64,000 nucleotides of DNA from Prosthecobacter sp. (GTDB lineage Bacteria > Verrucomicrobiota > Verrucomicrobiia > Verrucomicrobiales > Verrucomicrobiaceae), in NCBI GenBank assembly GCA_019186985.1, contig JABARQ010000008.1, positions 42,288-106,287 on the forward strand, given 5' to 3'. Under the pieces are notes generated by a model. The model searched no databases. It saw only the letters and a list, made by a program, of their open reading frames with translations, and had not been told where the DNA came from. Each line of letters opens with the position of its first letter. Within the stretch, counting starts at the first letter, position 1. Of the stretch, positions 25,285 through 33,000 are shown piece after piece. The position numbers and the translations under genes are program-made.

Positions 25285-25970
25285 GCAACTTCCGCACCTT
25301 CATCCTCGGCCTCGTCGCCACCTTCGGCCTTCCCTGGCTCCTCCTCGTCGTTGTTCCTGTCATCAAGTATCAGGGCCTGGCCCCTGCCGCCTATGACAAG
25401 GACAAGGATGGCGTCGAAGGCTTCTATCCTCCCGCTCCGATCAACGGCCAGGGACAGCTTGTCTACATCCGTGAAGGCTGTGCCCAGTGCCACACCCAGA
25501 TGATCCGCCCGACCCAGCTTGCCCTGGATGGCTGGCGCAAAGGCTGGGGCCAGGATCAGGAGGCCCGCCCGGCCGCTCCTGTCCGCTCCAACACCCTGCG
25601 CGACTACCTGGGTGAAAAATACGCACCCCTGGGTTTCATCCGCAGCGGTCCTGACCTTGCCAACTACGGCTGGCGTGCCCCCGAGCGTGGCGTGATCCAC
25701 CAGAAGCTGTATGCGCCCCGCTCTATTCATGACTGGTCCAACATGCCGGCCTTCAAGAGCCTTTACATCGTCCGCAAGGCCCAGGGACCCGCCAGCTCCA
25801 AAGCCCTTCAGCTCACCGGCAAGGACGCTCCTGCGGAAGGTGATGAGGTCGTCCCGACTCCTGAAGCCGAGGCCCTTGTCGACTACCTCCTGTCCTTGAA
25901 GAAAGACTACCCCATTCCGGGTGTCTCGGCCGAAGTGGCCGCCGCCGCTGCGGCTCCAGCGAAGAAGTAA
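25281..25970 (+). CDS. ccoO: CcoO-like monoheme cytochrome c subunit
   Basis: 229 residues: one N-terminal membrane helix (about 5-28), heme c motif CAQCH at 67-71 in the CcoO context YIREGCAQCHTQMIRP, then IRSGPDLANYG and the axial-Met segment SNMPAFKSLY. All heme features are intact, unlike its CcoN-like partner. Family role: electron transfer from a donor into cbb3 subunit I. Here, with a ligand-deficient CcoN, it may instead relay electrons from ActE to the next cytochrome. Its ATG overlaps the ccoN stop by 4 bp (ATGA). An Ala/Lys-rich tail ends the protein. Confidence 0.85.
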   Translation: MSNFRTFILGLVATFGLPWLLLVVVPVIKYQGLAPAAYDKDKDGVEGFYPPAPINGQGQLVYIREGCAQCHTQMIRPTQLALDGWRKGWGQDQEARPAAPVRSNTLRDYLGEKYAPLGFIRSGPDLANYGWRAPERGVIHQKLYAPRSIHDWSNMPAFKSLYIVRKAQGPASSKALQLTGKDAPAEGDEVVPTPEAEALVDYLLSLKKDYPIPGVSAEVAAAAAAPAKK

Positions 25971-25986
25971 ACGCCCTCTGTCCTCA

Positions 25987-26709
25987 ATGAGCGCCCCCTC
26001 CAACAGCTTCCAACCCGACAGCACCGACCTGGACCGCCTTCACTCCGCCGTGAAGCGTGAAAAGGCGGACCTGCAGCCCGGTCGCGAGCCCGTGCCGATG
26101 CTTGTCATCTTCCTTGGCATGATCGTCGCCGTCATCGCCGGCGGCCAGCTCGGTGTCATGACCGGAGGCTACAGCTTCAACACCTCCAATCCCTTCAACT
26201 TCACCGCTGCTCCTGATCCGCGTCCTGGCGGCGGAGCTGGCGCAGGTGCTGCCGACCCCTTCCAGGCGGCCATGAAAAAGGGCGCCTCCGGCTACGCTGT
26301 CTGCGGCGGCTGTCATCAGGGCAACGGCATGGGCATCCCAGGCCAGTTCCCGCCGCTCGCCGGCTCTGAATGGGTCACGGGCGGCACGGAGCGCCTGGTG
26401 CGCGTCGTCCAGCACGGACTGGTCGGTGCCATCACGGTCAAGGGCCAGGGCTACAACACTCCCGGAGGCATGCAGCCCTTCGGTGCGGCCATGTCCTCCG
26501 GCGATCTTGCGAATGTGCTGACCTACATCCGCAACAGCTGGGGCAACGAAGCCACCATGATCACCAAGGAAATGGTCGAAAAGGTTCGCTCGGATGAAAA
26601 ACGTGCCCAGCAGTGGACCGAGGCCGACCTTGCCCCCTTTGCTGACAAAAACGTCCCGGGAGATGTCCCGGCCGGTCCTGGAGCCACCGCCGCCCCCGCA
26701 GCCAAGTAA
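25987..26709 (+). CDS. membrane-anchored cytochrome c
   Basis: 240 residues from ATG 25987. An amphipathic N-terminus is followed by a membrane helix at about 37-58 (PMLVIFLGMIVAVIAGGQLG), a Gly-rich linker, and a heme c domain with CGGCH at 106-110 and the probable axial Met in GGMQPFG. It sits between ccoO and cox I, so it could replace the CcoP subunit or deliver electrons to the CuA centre of cox II, which has no fused cytochrome. It starts 16 bp after the ccoO stop. The exact partner is inference. Confidence 0.75.
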   Translation: MSAPSNSFQPDSTDLDRLHSAVKREKADLQPGREPVPMLVIFLGMIVAVIAGGQLGVMTGGYSFNTSNPFNFTAAPDPRPGGGAGAGAADPFQAAMKKGASGYAVCGGCHQGNGMGIPGQFPPLAGSEWVTGGTERLVRVVQHGLVGAITVKGQGYNTPGGMQPFGAAMSSGDLANVLTYIRNSWGNEATMITKEMVEKVRSDEKRAQQWTEADLAPFADKNVPGDVPAGPGATAAPAAK

Positions 26710-26739
26710 GCCGTCAGCACGATGCATGTGATCGACGGC
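26710..26739 (+). promoter_or_regulatory. intra-operon hairpin
   Basis: GCCGTC (26710-26715) pairs with GACGGC (26734-26739), with an inner CAC/GTG pairing. It follows the cytochrome c stop directly and has no T-tract. It lies in a 148-bp gap before cox I and may be an RNA-processing or attenuation site separating two expression blocks. Confidence 0.4.
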
Positions 26740-26857
26740 ACAACCTTGAAGGCGGGCGCGGCTTTTCGTCGCAGCTCGCCTGATCCTTTCCGTCCTTCCA
26801 ACCTGCCCAGCAGCAACACCCCCCTTCAAGCCGAGTTAGTTTCACCGTGACCCTTCT

Positions 26858-28810
26858 ATGAGCGCCGCCGCCCACACCCACGATCACACCCACGATCACG
26901 CGCATGACCATCATGAGCCGGGATTCATTGGAAAATATGTCTTCTCCACCGACCACAAGGTGATCGGCATTCAGTACGCCATTTCGGGCCTGCTGTTTCT
27001 GCTGTTCGGCTTCTTCCTCATGCTCCTCATGCGCTGGAGCATCGCCTATCCAGGCCAGCCCATCCCCGGTTTCGACATCGTCAGCAGGCTTCCCGTCATC
27101 GGCGGCATCTTCAATGAAATGATCGGCCGCTGGGCTCCCGGTGGCGTGGTCAACGGCGAACTCTACAACATGCTGGGAGCCATGCACGGCACCATCATGG
27201 TGTTCCTCGGCATCGTGCCGCTCGGCTTCGCCGGCTTTGTGAACTTCGTGATGCCGCTGCAGATCGGCACCATCGACATGGCCTTCCCGCGTCTGAACAT
27301 GTGGAGCTACTGGCTCTTCTTCATCAGCGGCGTCGGCATGCTGGCCAGCTTCTTCCTCGGCACCGGTTCCGTGCAGACCGGCTGGACGATGTACTCCCCC
27401 CTCGCCAGCACGACGGCTGTTGCCGTGACCAACATCTGGATGCACGGCCACACCTGGTGGCTGCTGAGCATGGTCTTCAACATCTCCGCCTCCCTCCTGG
27501 GTTCCGTGAACGTCATCACGACGGTCATCAACCTGCGCGCCAAGGGCATGTCCTGGATGCGCATGCCCTTCTTCTGCTGGGCCATGTTCATCGTCGCCTT
27601 CCTGCTTCTCCTGGCCTTCCCGCCTCTCGAAGTCGCCGCCCTGCTGCAGTTCTCCGACCGCGTCTTCGGCTCCAGCTTCTTCCTGCCCACGGGGCTGATG
27701 GAAGGCGGTCAGCATCTCGACATCTCCGGCGGTGGTTCTCCGCTGCTCTACCAGCACCTGTTCTGGTTCCTGGCCCACCCCGAGGTGTATGTGCTCATCC
27801 TGCCGGCCTTCGCCATCCTCGCCGAGGTCATCCCGGCCAACACCCGCCGCCCTCTCTGGGGCTACAAGGCCATGGTCTATGGCGGCCTCACCCTCGGCTT
27901 CCTGAGCTTCCTGGTCTGGGCCCACCACATGTACCTCACCGGCATGGGCACGATGATGTCCACCTACTTCCAGATCACCACCGTGCTCATCTCCGTGCCC
28001 TCGGTGATCCTGCTCACCGGCCTGATGATCTCCCTCTATGGCGGCTCCATCCGCTTCACGCCGCAGATGCTCTTCGCCTCCGCCTTCCTGCCCATGTTCG
28101 GCATCGGCGGCCTCACCGGCCTGCCGCTGGCCTTCACCTTCATCGACCTTGCCCTGCACGACACCTACTATGTGATCGGCCACTTCCACTACGTCGTCGC
28201 CCCCGGCTCCATCTTCGCCTTCTTCGCCGGCGTCTATCACTGGTATCCCAAGGCCACCGGCCGCAAGATGAACGACCTCCTCGGCAAGCTGCACTTCTGG
28301 CCCTCCCTTGTCGGCATGAACCTGGTGTTCGCCCCGATGTTCATCCAGGGCATGGGCGGCTTCCACCGCCGCTGGTACGACGGCGGCAAGTACTTTGAGC
28401 AGACCTCCTCCGCCTCCAACTGGTTCACCGAGCTGACCTCCGGCTTCTTCGGCCTCTTCGGAATGGAAGTTCCCAACAACCTGCTCGGCCTCAACGTCCT
28501 GATGACCTTCGGCGCCATCATCCTCATGCTCGGCCAGGTGCCCTTCATCCTGAACTTCTTCCTCAGCATCAAGGGCGGTGAAAAAGTCACCAGCGACAAC
28601 CCCTGGAACTGCACCACCCTTGAATGGGCCACCCCGACGCCTCCTCCGCACGGCAACTTCACCTTCGACATCGTCGCCGTCCGCGGGCCTTATGAATACA
28701 GCGTCCCCGGCATGAACCAGGATTACTTCCCCCAGTGGGAGTCCGAGCCCGGCAAGGCGGCCGAACCTTCCGCAGTGCCCTCCGCTCCGGCCGCCGCCGC
28801 CCATCACTGA
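26858..28810 (+). CDS. ctaD: cytochrome c oxidase subunit I (caa3 type)
   Basis: A 650-residue A-type heme-copper oxidase subunit I with every ligand in place: H110 in GAMHGTIM (heme a), H307 and Y311 in HPEVY (CuB and the cross-linked Tyr), H356/H357 in WAHHMY (CuB), and H442 and H444 in GHFHYV (heme a3 and a). It reduces oxygen to water and pumps protons. The N-terminal 20 residues are strikingly His/Asp-rich (HTHDHTHDHAHDHHE), possibly a copper-handling tail. This intact enzyme contrasts with the ligand-poor CcoN-like protein in the same operon and is probably the true terminal oxidase. Confidence 0.95.
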   Translation: MSAAAHTHDHTHDHAHDHHEPGFIGKYVFSTDHKVIGIQYAISGLLFLLFGFFLMLLMRWSIAYPGQPIPGFDIVSRLPVIGGIFNEMIGRWAPGGVVNGELYNMLGAMHGTIMVFLGIVPLGFAGFVNFVMPLQIGTIDMAFPRLNMWSYWLFFISGVGMLASFFLGTGSVQTGWTMYSPLASTTAVAVTNIWMHGHTWWLLSMVFNISASLLGSVNVITTVINLRAKGMSWMRMPFFCWAMFIVAFLLLLAFPPLEVAALLQFSDRVFGSSFFLPTGLMEGGQHLDISGGGSPLLYQHLFWFLAHPEVYVLILPAFAILAEVIPANTRRPLWGYKAMVYGGLTLGFLSFLVWAHHMYLTGMGTMMSTYFQITTVLISVPSVILLTGLMISLYGGSIRFTPQMLFASAFLPMFGIGGLTGLPLAFTFIDLALHDTYYVIGHFHYVVAPGSIFAFFAGVYHWYPKATGRKMNDLLGKLHFWPSLVGMNLVFAPMFIQGMGGFHRRWYDGGKYFEQTSSASNWFTELTSGFFGLFGMEVPNNLLGLNVLMTFGAIILMLGQVPFILNFFLSIKGGEKVTSDNPWNCTTLEWATPTPPPHGNFTFDIVAVRGPYEYSVPGMNQDYFPQWESEPGKAAEPSAVPSAPAAAAHH

Positions 28811-28849
28811 TTCACCGCGAACCGCGAACCTCGAAACCGCGACCTTCAC

Positions 28850-30241
28850 ATGGACATCCCTTACACCGTCACCGCCCGCCCAGACACGGGCCTCTACAAC
28901 GCCAAGGTTGGCATCTGGCTCTTCCTGGCCTCGGAAGTCATGCTCTTCGGCGGCCTCTTCAGCTCCTACATCTTCCTCCGCGTCGGCGCCGACTACCCCT
29001 GGCCGGTGCATGAGCTGAACGTCACCCTGGGCTTCATCAACACCCTGGTGCTGATCGGCTCCTCCGTGACCGTTCTGCTCGCCTGGGCCTCCCTCAAGCT
29101 CCGCAGGATCGGCGCCTACAAGCTTTACATGCTCATCACCGTGCTCTGTGCGGCCACCTTCATGGTGAACAAGACCTTCGAATACAAGGCCAAGTTCGAG
29201 CACTACAGCGTGACCCTGACCGACGGCACCATCCTCACCGGCCACCTGCCTCACGGTTACAGCCTGGAGTTCGGTGATGTGAAGACCCTGAACCTGACCG
29301 TCGCCGGCAAGACCAGCGCCGTGGACGCCGACCCGGTGAAATATGTCCTCCCCTATGTGAAGGGCGACGTGCCGAAATTCAGGACCGAGGCCGGTGAGGA
29401 GATCACCCTCGACGCCGCCAGCTTCGCAAAGCTCAAGGCCGAGGCGCACGCCAAGGCGGTTGAAAAGGCGAAGGCCGAGCAGCTCAAGGAAGTCCCGAAC
29501 TGGTCCGTCAAGCTGACAGCCGCCGCCCCGCTCACCTTTTCCGTGCCGCCGTCCAAGCTGCTCGCGAAGCCCGCCCCGGGCGCCACGATGATCGCCTTCC
29601 GTGACGGCACCTCCGTCGAGGGCAGGATGATCAATGACAAGATGACCCTCGAGGTGGATGGCGTGGATCTTCGTGCGACGCCGGACAAGGAGAAGTCCCT
29701 GGCCTGGAACGAGCATTATCTGGGCTCCGCCTGGAAGAAGGCCTTCATCGAGCAGCGCGACCATGCCATTGCCGAGTTCAATGAAAAGTATGGTGACGGC
29801 AAGGGCGGCACCACACGCGATCCGAACAAGAGCGCGACCCATCAGAAGCATCAGTTCTTCATGCACCTGCATTCCGCCAAGCCTGAGTCGCATGGGGCTG
29901 ATGGAGCGCACAAGGCCGAGGCTCACGCCCCTGCCGGCCACGGTGAAGCCCACGCCAGCCACCACCCCGAAGTTCAGCTCGAGCGCAAGGACGTGCAGTT
30001 CTTCTCCAATTTCACCCCCAAGCTCAACAGCTACTACGCCATCTACTTCACCCTGACCGGCCTTCACGGCATGCACGTTGTCGCCGGAGCCCTGGTCCTG
30101 GCCTACTTCCTGGTCTGCAACGGACGCATGCTTCGTGAGGATCCCGAGCGCCTCGCCAACCGCGTCGAGGTCGGCGGCCTTTTCTGGCACTTTGTGGACC
30201 TTGTCTGGATCTTCCTGTTCCCGCTTCTTTACCTCCTGTAA
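28850..30241 (+). CDS. ctaE: cytochrome c oxidase subunit III with a large insertion
   Basis: 463 residues, against about 200 for a five-helix bacterial subunit III. The first helices are normal (KVGIWLFLASEVMLFGGLFS, then a helix near 60-80 and one near 90-108) and the last two are normal (YYAIYFTLTGLHGMHVVAGA and FWHFVDLVWIFLFPLLYLL, residues 385-463). Between them, about 110-385, is a hydrophilic insertion: an alpha/beta-looking part, a Lys/Ala-rich helix, and a His-rich end. The insertion should sit on one membrane face beside the oxidase; its function is unknown. The reading frame and codon use are continuous, so it is not an assembly artefact by appearance. Confidence 0.9.
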   Translation: MDIPYTVTARPDTGLYNAKVGIWLFLASEVMLFGGLFSSYIFLRVGADYPWPVHELNVTLGFINTLVLIGSSVTVLLAWASLKLRRIGAYKLYMLITVLCAATFMVNKTFEYKAKFEHYSVTLTDGTILTGHLPHGYSLEFGDVKTLNLTVAGKTSAVDADPVKYVLPYVKGDVPKFRTEAGEEITLDAASFAKLKAEAHAKAVEKAKAEQLKEVPNWSVKLTAAAPLTFSVPPSKLLAKPAPGATMIAFRDGTSVEGRMINDKMTLEVDGVDLRATPDKEKSLAWNEHYLGSAWKKAFIEQRDHAIAEFNEKYGDGKGGTTRDPNKSATHQKHQFFMHLHSAKPESHGADGAHKAEAHAPAGHGEAHASHHPEVQLERKDVQFFSNFTPKLNSYYAIYFTLTGLHGMHVVAGALVLAYFLVCNGRMLREDPERLANRVEVGGLFWHFVDLVWIFLFPLLYLL

Positions 30242-30267
30242 ATCCACCCCGAACGCCACCACCCGCC

Positions 30268-30579
30268 ATGGCCGACAGCCCTCAAGAAATCCAAAAAGCA
30301 GTTCGGAAGATCCTCTGGATCGGAGCCATCCTCATTGTCTTCACGGTCATCACCGTCGCGCTTTCCTATGTGGAGCTGCCTTCGCACTCCTGGAACCTGA
30401 TCGTCGGCATGATCGTCGCCACCTTCAAGGCGGCCCTGGTTGCCCTGGTGTTCATGCACTTGAACCACGAGGCCAAGCTCATCTACAAGATCCTCGCCTT
30501 CACGACGGTCTTCGCCCTCGCCATCTTCCTGCTGATCTACTTCACCAGCCTGGATCCTCTCGAGTTCGCCAGGTTCTGA
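30268..30579 (+). CDS. ctaF: cytochrome c oxidase subunit IV
   Basis: 103 residues with three helices, including VGMIVATFKAALVALVFMHL, the typical core of prokaryotic cox subunit IV (COX4_pro). It is an accessory subunit of the A-type oxidase thought to help assembly. It lies 26 bp after cox III. Confidence 0.85.
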   Translation: MADSPQEIQKAVRKILWIGAILIVFTVITVALSYVELPSHSWNLIVGMIVATFKAALVALVFMHLNHEAKLIYKILAFTTVFALAIFLLIYFTSLDPLEFARF

Positions 30580-30598
30580 TCTTTTCCCGCACGGCCCG

Positions 30599-30805
30599 AT
30601 GTCCCTGAAGCACTTCCACTATGTCTTCCTCTTCTTCGCAGTCCTCTGCGACGGCGGGTTCTGGCTGTGGACGCGCCTGGCGCCTGAAAAGGCCCAGGAG
30701 CTTGGCATCACCGGCATCGGCCAGGTCGCCGGCTGGACCAGCCTGCTCCTGATCGGCTACTTCCTCTGGTACCTCGTCAAAAAGTCCCGCCAGATCATCA
30801 TCTGA
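30599..30805 (+). CDS. small membrane protein, two helices
   Basis: 68 residues: helix 1 at about 6-25 (FHYVFLFFAVLCDGGFWLW) and helix 2 at about 42-60 (VAGWTSLLLIGYFLWYLV), ending KKSRQIII. It starts 19 bp after cox IV on the same strand. No family is recognised; it is probably an accessory oxidase subunit. Confidence 0.6.
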   Translation: MSLKHFHYVFLFFAVLCDGGFWLWTRLAPEKAQELGITGIGQVAGWTSLLLIGYFLWYLVKKSRQIII

Positions 30806-30813
30806 CCACCGCC

Positions 30814-30993
30814 ATGCTCCTCGCCTGCGCCACCTGCAAAGCCGACCCCAACAGCCTGATCGCCCAAGCTCAGGATCTTGCGGTGCTCGTGATGCTTGGC
30901 TTCCTGGCCGTCGGCATGCTCTGCGTGGCCCTGATCGTCTACAACTTCGTCCGCCGCCAGCAGCGCCTGGCGGCGAACCTGCCGCAGCACTGA
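30814..30993 (+). CDS. small membrane protein, one helix
   Basis: 59 residues from ATG 30814 to TGA 30991-30993. It begins MLLACATCKADPNS and has one helix (DLAVLVMLGFLAVGMLCVAL) and a basic tail FVRRQQRLAANLPQH. It lies 8 bp after the previous small gene and 37 bp before cox II, in an unbroken operon. The N-terminal CATC pair could bind metal or be coincidental. No family is recognised. Confidence 0.6.
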   Translation: MLLACATCKADPNSLIAQAQDLAVLVMLGFLAVGMLCVALIVYNFVRRQQRLAANLPQH

Positions 30994-31030
30994 ACTCCTT
31001 TATCTCCACCCCGCTTCATCCTCCCCTGAC

Positions 31031-31822
31031 ATGAGCATTTCTGACATCAATACCTGGTTCGGCGCCACGCCCAACGCCTCCGAGCACGGAGGCCTTGTCG
31101 ATCACATGCTCGGCTTCGTGCATTGGTTCATGCTGGCCCTGTTCATCGGATGGTCCATCTTCCTCATCAACGTGTTCTGGAAGTACCGCGCCGGCAGGAC
31201 CGCCAAGGCCGACTACCATGGTGTGCGCGGCCACGCCTCCACCCACATCGAGATCGGCGTGGTGATCGTCGAGGCCATCCTGCTTCTTGGCTTCGCCTTC
31301 CCCCTCTGGTCCCGCCAGGCGGACGACTATCCCACCAGCGCCGACACCATCAAGATGCGCGCCATGGGCGAGAAGTTCCTCTGGAACTTCCAGTATCCGG
31401 GCAATGACAGCATGCTGAGCACCTGGAATCCCCGCGCCATCTCCCCCAGCAACGCCACCGGCCGTGAGCTGAACGACCCGAACGGCAAGGATGACTTCGT
31501 CAACCCCGGCACCATGAAGCTGCCGGTCGGACGCCCGGTCATCGTCGATGTCACCAGCAAGGACGTGATTCACAACCTGGCCATCGTCCCGATGCGCGCC
31601 GCCCAGGACGCCTGCCCTGGAGTGAAGTCCCACATGTGGTTCAAGCCGGTGAAGACCGGCACCTGGGACATCATCTGCGGACAGCTCTGCGGTCCGGGCC
31701 ACGCCCAGATGAAGGCGGTCATCGAGGTCATGGAGCCCAAGGAATACGACGACTGGGCCAAGGAGATGTCCGCGGCTGCGGCGGCCAAGAATGCAGCCCC
31801 GGCTCCCGTGGCTGCCCGCTGA
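31031..31822 (+). CDS. ctaC: cytochrome c oxidase subunit II with CuA site
   Basis: 263 residues: two N-terminal helices (about 28-48 and 72-92) and a periplasmic cupredoxin domain. CuA ligands are visible: H181 in DVIHNLAI, C216 and C220 in CGQLCGPGH, H224 and M227. The usual Glu between the cysteines is Gln. No cytochrome c domain is fused, so a separate cytochrome (such as 25987-26709) must donate electrons. It is the last gene of the operon; a strong terminator follows. Placement of subunit II after I, III and IV is unusual. Confidence 0.9.
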   Translation: MSISDINTWFGATPNASEHGGLVDHMLGFVHWFMLALFIGWSIFLINVFWKYRAGRTAKADYHGVRGHASTHIEIGVVIVEAILLLGFAFPLWSRQADDYPTSADTIKMRAMGEKFLWNFQYPGNDSMLSTWNPRAISPSNATGRELNDPNGKDDFVNPGTMKLPVGRPVIVDVTSKDVIHNLAIVPMRAAQDACPGVKSHMWFKPVKTGTWDIICGQLCGPGHAQMKAVIEVMEPKEYDDWAKEMSAAAAAKNAAPAPVAAR

Positions 31823-31864
31823 GCCAAACGGGGTCTCTGCCGGACTTCCAAATTTCATTCTGAA

Positions 31865-31895
31865 AAGAGCGGGTGTCCCCCGCTCTTTTTCTTTT
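31865..31895 (+). terminator. strong Rho-independent terminator of the respiratory operon
   Basis: AAGAGCGGG (31865-31873), TGTCC loop, CCCGCTCTT (31879-31887), then TTTCTTTT. It is 43 bp after the cox II stop. Confidence 0.9.
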
Positions 31896-31944
31896 CGACC
31901 CTTGATCGCAAAGCTCCGCCGTTCGTTTCTGTTGTCATCATCTC

Positions 31945-32940
31945 ATGACCCGCTTCCAACGCTTCGCCCTCACCGCCTTTGTGGCGATTGAGATCCTGAT
32001 CTTTGTCGGTGCCATCGTCCGCACCACAGGTTCGGGCCTTGGCTGCCCGGACTGGCCGTTCTGCTATGGCTGCTGGGTTCCGCCGGCCTCGGCGGAGGAG
32101 ATCGACTTCAGCCGGATCGACCTGGAGAAGTTCCGCCGCAAGGCCGCCGCCCTCGGCCGTGACCCTGCGGAAATCACGCCTGAAAGGCTGAAGGCCGAGT
32201 TCAATCCGGTGGCGACCTGGATTGAATACCTCAACCGTCTCACCAGCCTGCCCGTGGGCCTGTCCGTGATGGTGATGTGGTTCGCCAGCTTCGGGGAGTG
32301 GAGGCGGGGCCGGGCGCGTGTTTTCCTGGCGGCCACAGGCGCCGTCCTGCTGGTCGGCGTCAACGCCTGGCTCGGGGCGCGCGTGGTGCTCAGCGGCCTG
32401 AAGCCGGGCATCATCACCCTGCACATGGCGCTGGCCATCCTTCTCCAGTGCGTGCTCGTTTACACCGCCTGGCGCGGAGTCCGGAGCCCGTGGGGCCTGG
32501 GTTGGAAATCCGGCCCCGACAACAGGCTGCGCGCCGTGGCCTGGCTGCTGTTTGCCCTTGTGGTTGTCGAGGGCGTCATGGGATCCCAGGTGCGTGAGCT
32601 GACCGATGAGCTTGCACGCTCTCATGCCGGGCATTCACGCGCCGAGTGGATCGGCGAGCTTGAGGCAAGCTGGGTCTACCTGGTTCACCGGAGCTTCTCC
32701 TGGCTCATCGTCGCTGCAGCCGTGCTCTTCTTCCGCCTGGGCGGCCGTTCGCTGGCCTCCCGCAGCTGGTTGGAAGCCATGATTGCTGGGCTGGTGCTGG
32801 CCCAGATGCTCCTGGGGATCGTGCTCGCCCATGTCGGGATTGTTGCCGTCGCCCAGGTTCTGCACATCGGTCTTTCCTCACTGCTGGTCAGCGGGCTCTT
32901 TCTCTGGCTTCTGGGCGCGTCCGTACGTTCGCGTGCCTGA
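31945..32940 (+). CDS. ctaA: heme A synthase, COX15/CtaA family
   Basis: A 331-residue, eight-helix protein. VRTTGSGLGCPDWPFC near the N-terminus, IITLHMALAILL, LVHRSFSWL and VLHIGLSSLL are the conserved elements; the last three supply heme-binding histidines. It converts heme O to heme A for the adjacent oxidase. At the first conserved heme position (usually EYxHR) the sequence is IEYLNRL, with Asn for His; I recall similar forms in Bacteroidota, so this may be a subfamily trait. It lies just past the operon terminator, so it is probably expressed from its own promoter. No heme O synthase is seen here. Confidence 0.85.
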   Translation: MTRFQRFALTAFVAIEILIFVGAIVRTTGSGLGCPDWPFCYGCWVPPASAEEIDFSRIDLEKFRRKAAALGRDPAEITPERLKAEFNPVATWIEYLNRLTSLPVGLSVMVMWFASFGEWRRGRARVFLAATGAVLLVGVNAWLGARVVLSGLKPGIITLHMALAILLQCVLVYTAWRGVRSPWGLGWKSGPDNRLRAVAWLLFALVVVEGVMGSQVRELTDELARSHAGHSRAEWIGELEASWVYLVHRSFSWLIVAAAVLFFRLGGRSLASRSWLEAMIAGLVLAQMLLGIVLAHVGIVAVAQVLHIGLSSLLVSGLFLWLLGASVRSRA

Positions 32941-33000
32941 GCGGTGTCGCGACGTGCTGCAGAGTTTACAAGCCTGAATCGTTCAGGTAAGTCGCATTGG

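Noticed and set aside
25281..25970. Possible loss of the heme site in the CcoO-like subunit
   Set aside because: CAQCH and the SNMPAF axial-Met segment are both present; only the CcoN-like partner is degenerate.
26714..30262. Very long minus-strand open frame (1,182 codons) across the oxidase genes
   Set aside because: It is antisense to cox I and cox III, both unmistakable. It is full of low-complexity Gly/Glu/His/Val typical of the complement of GC-rich genes.
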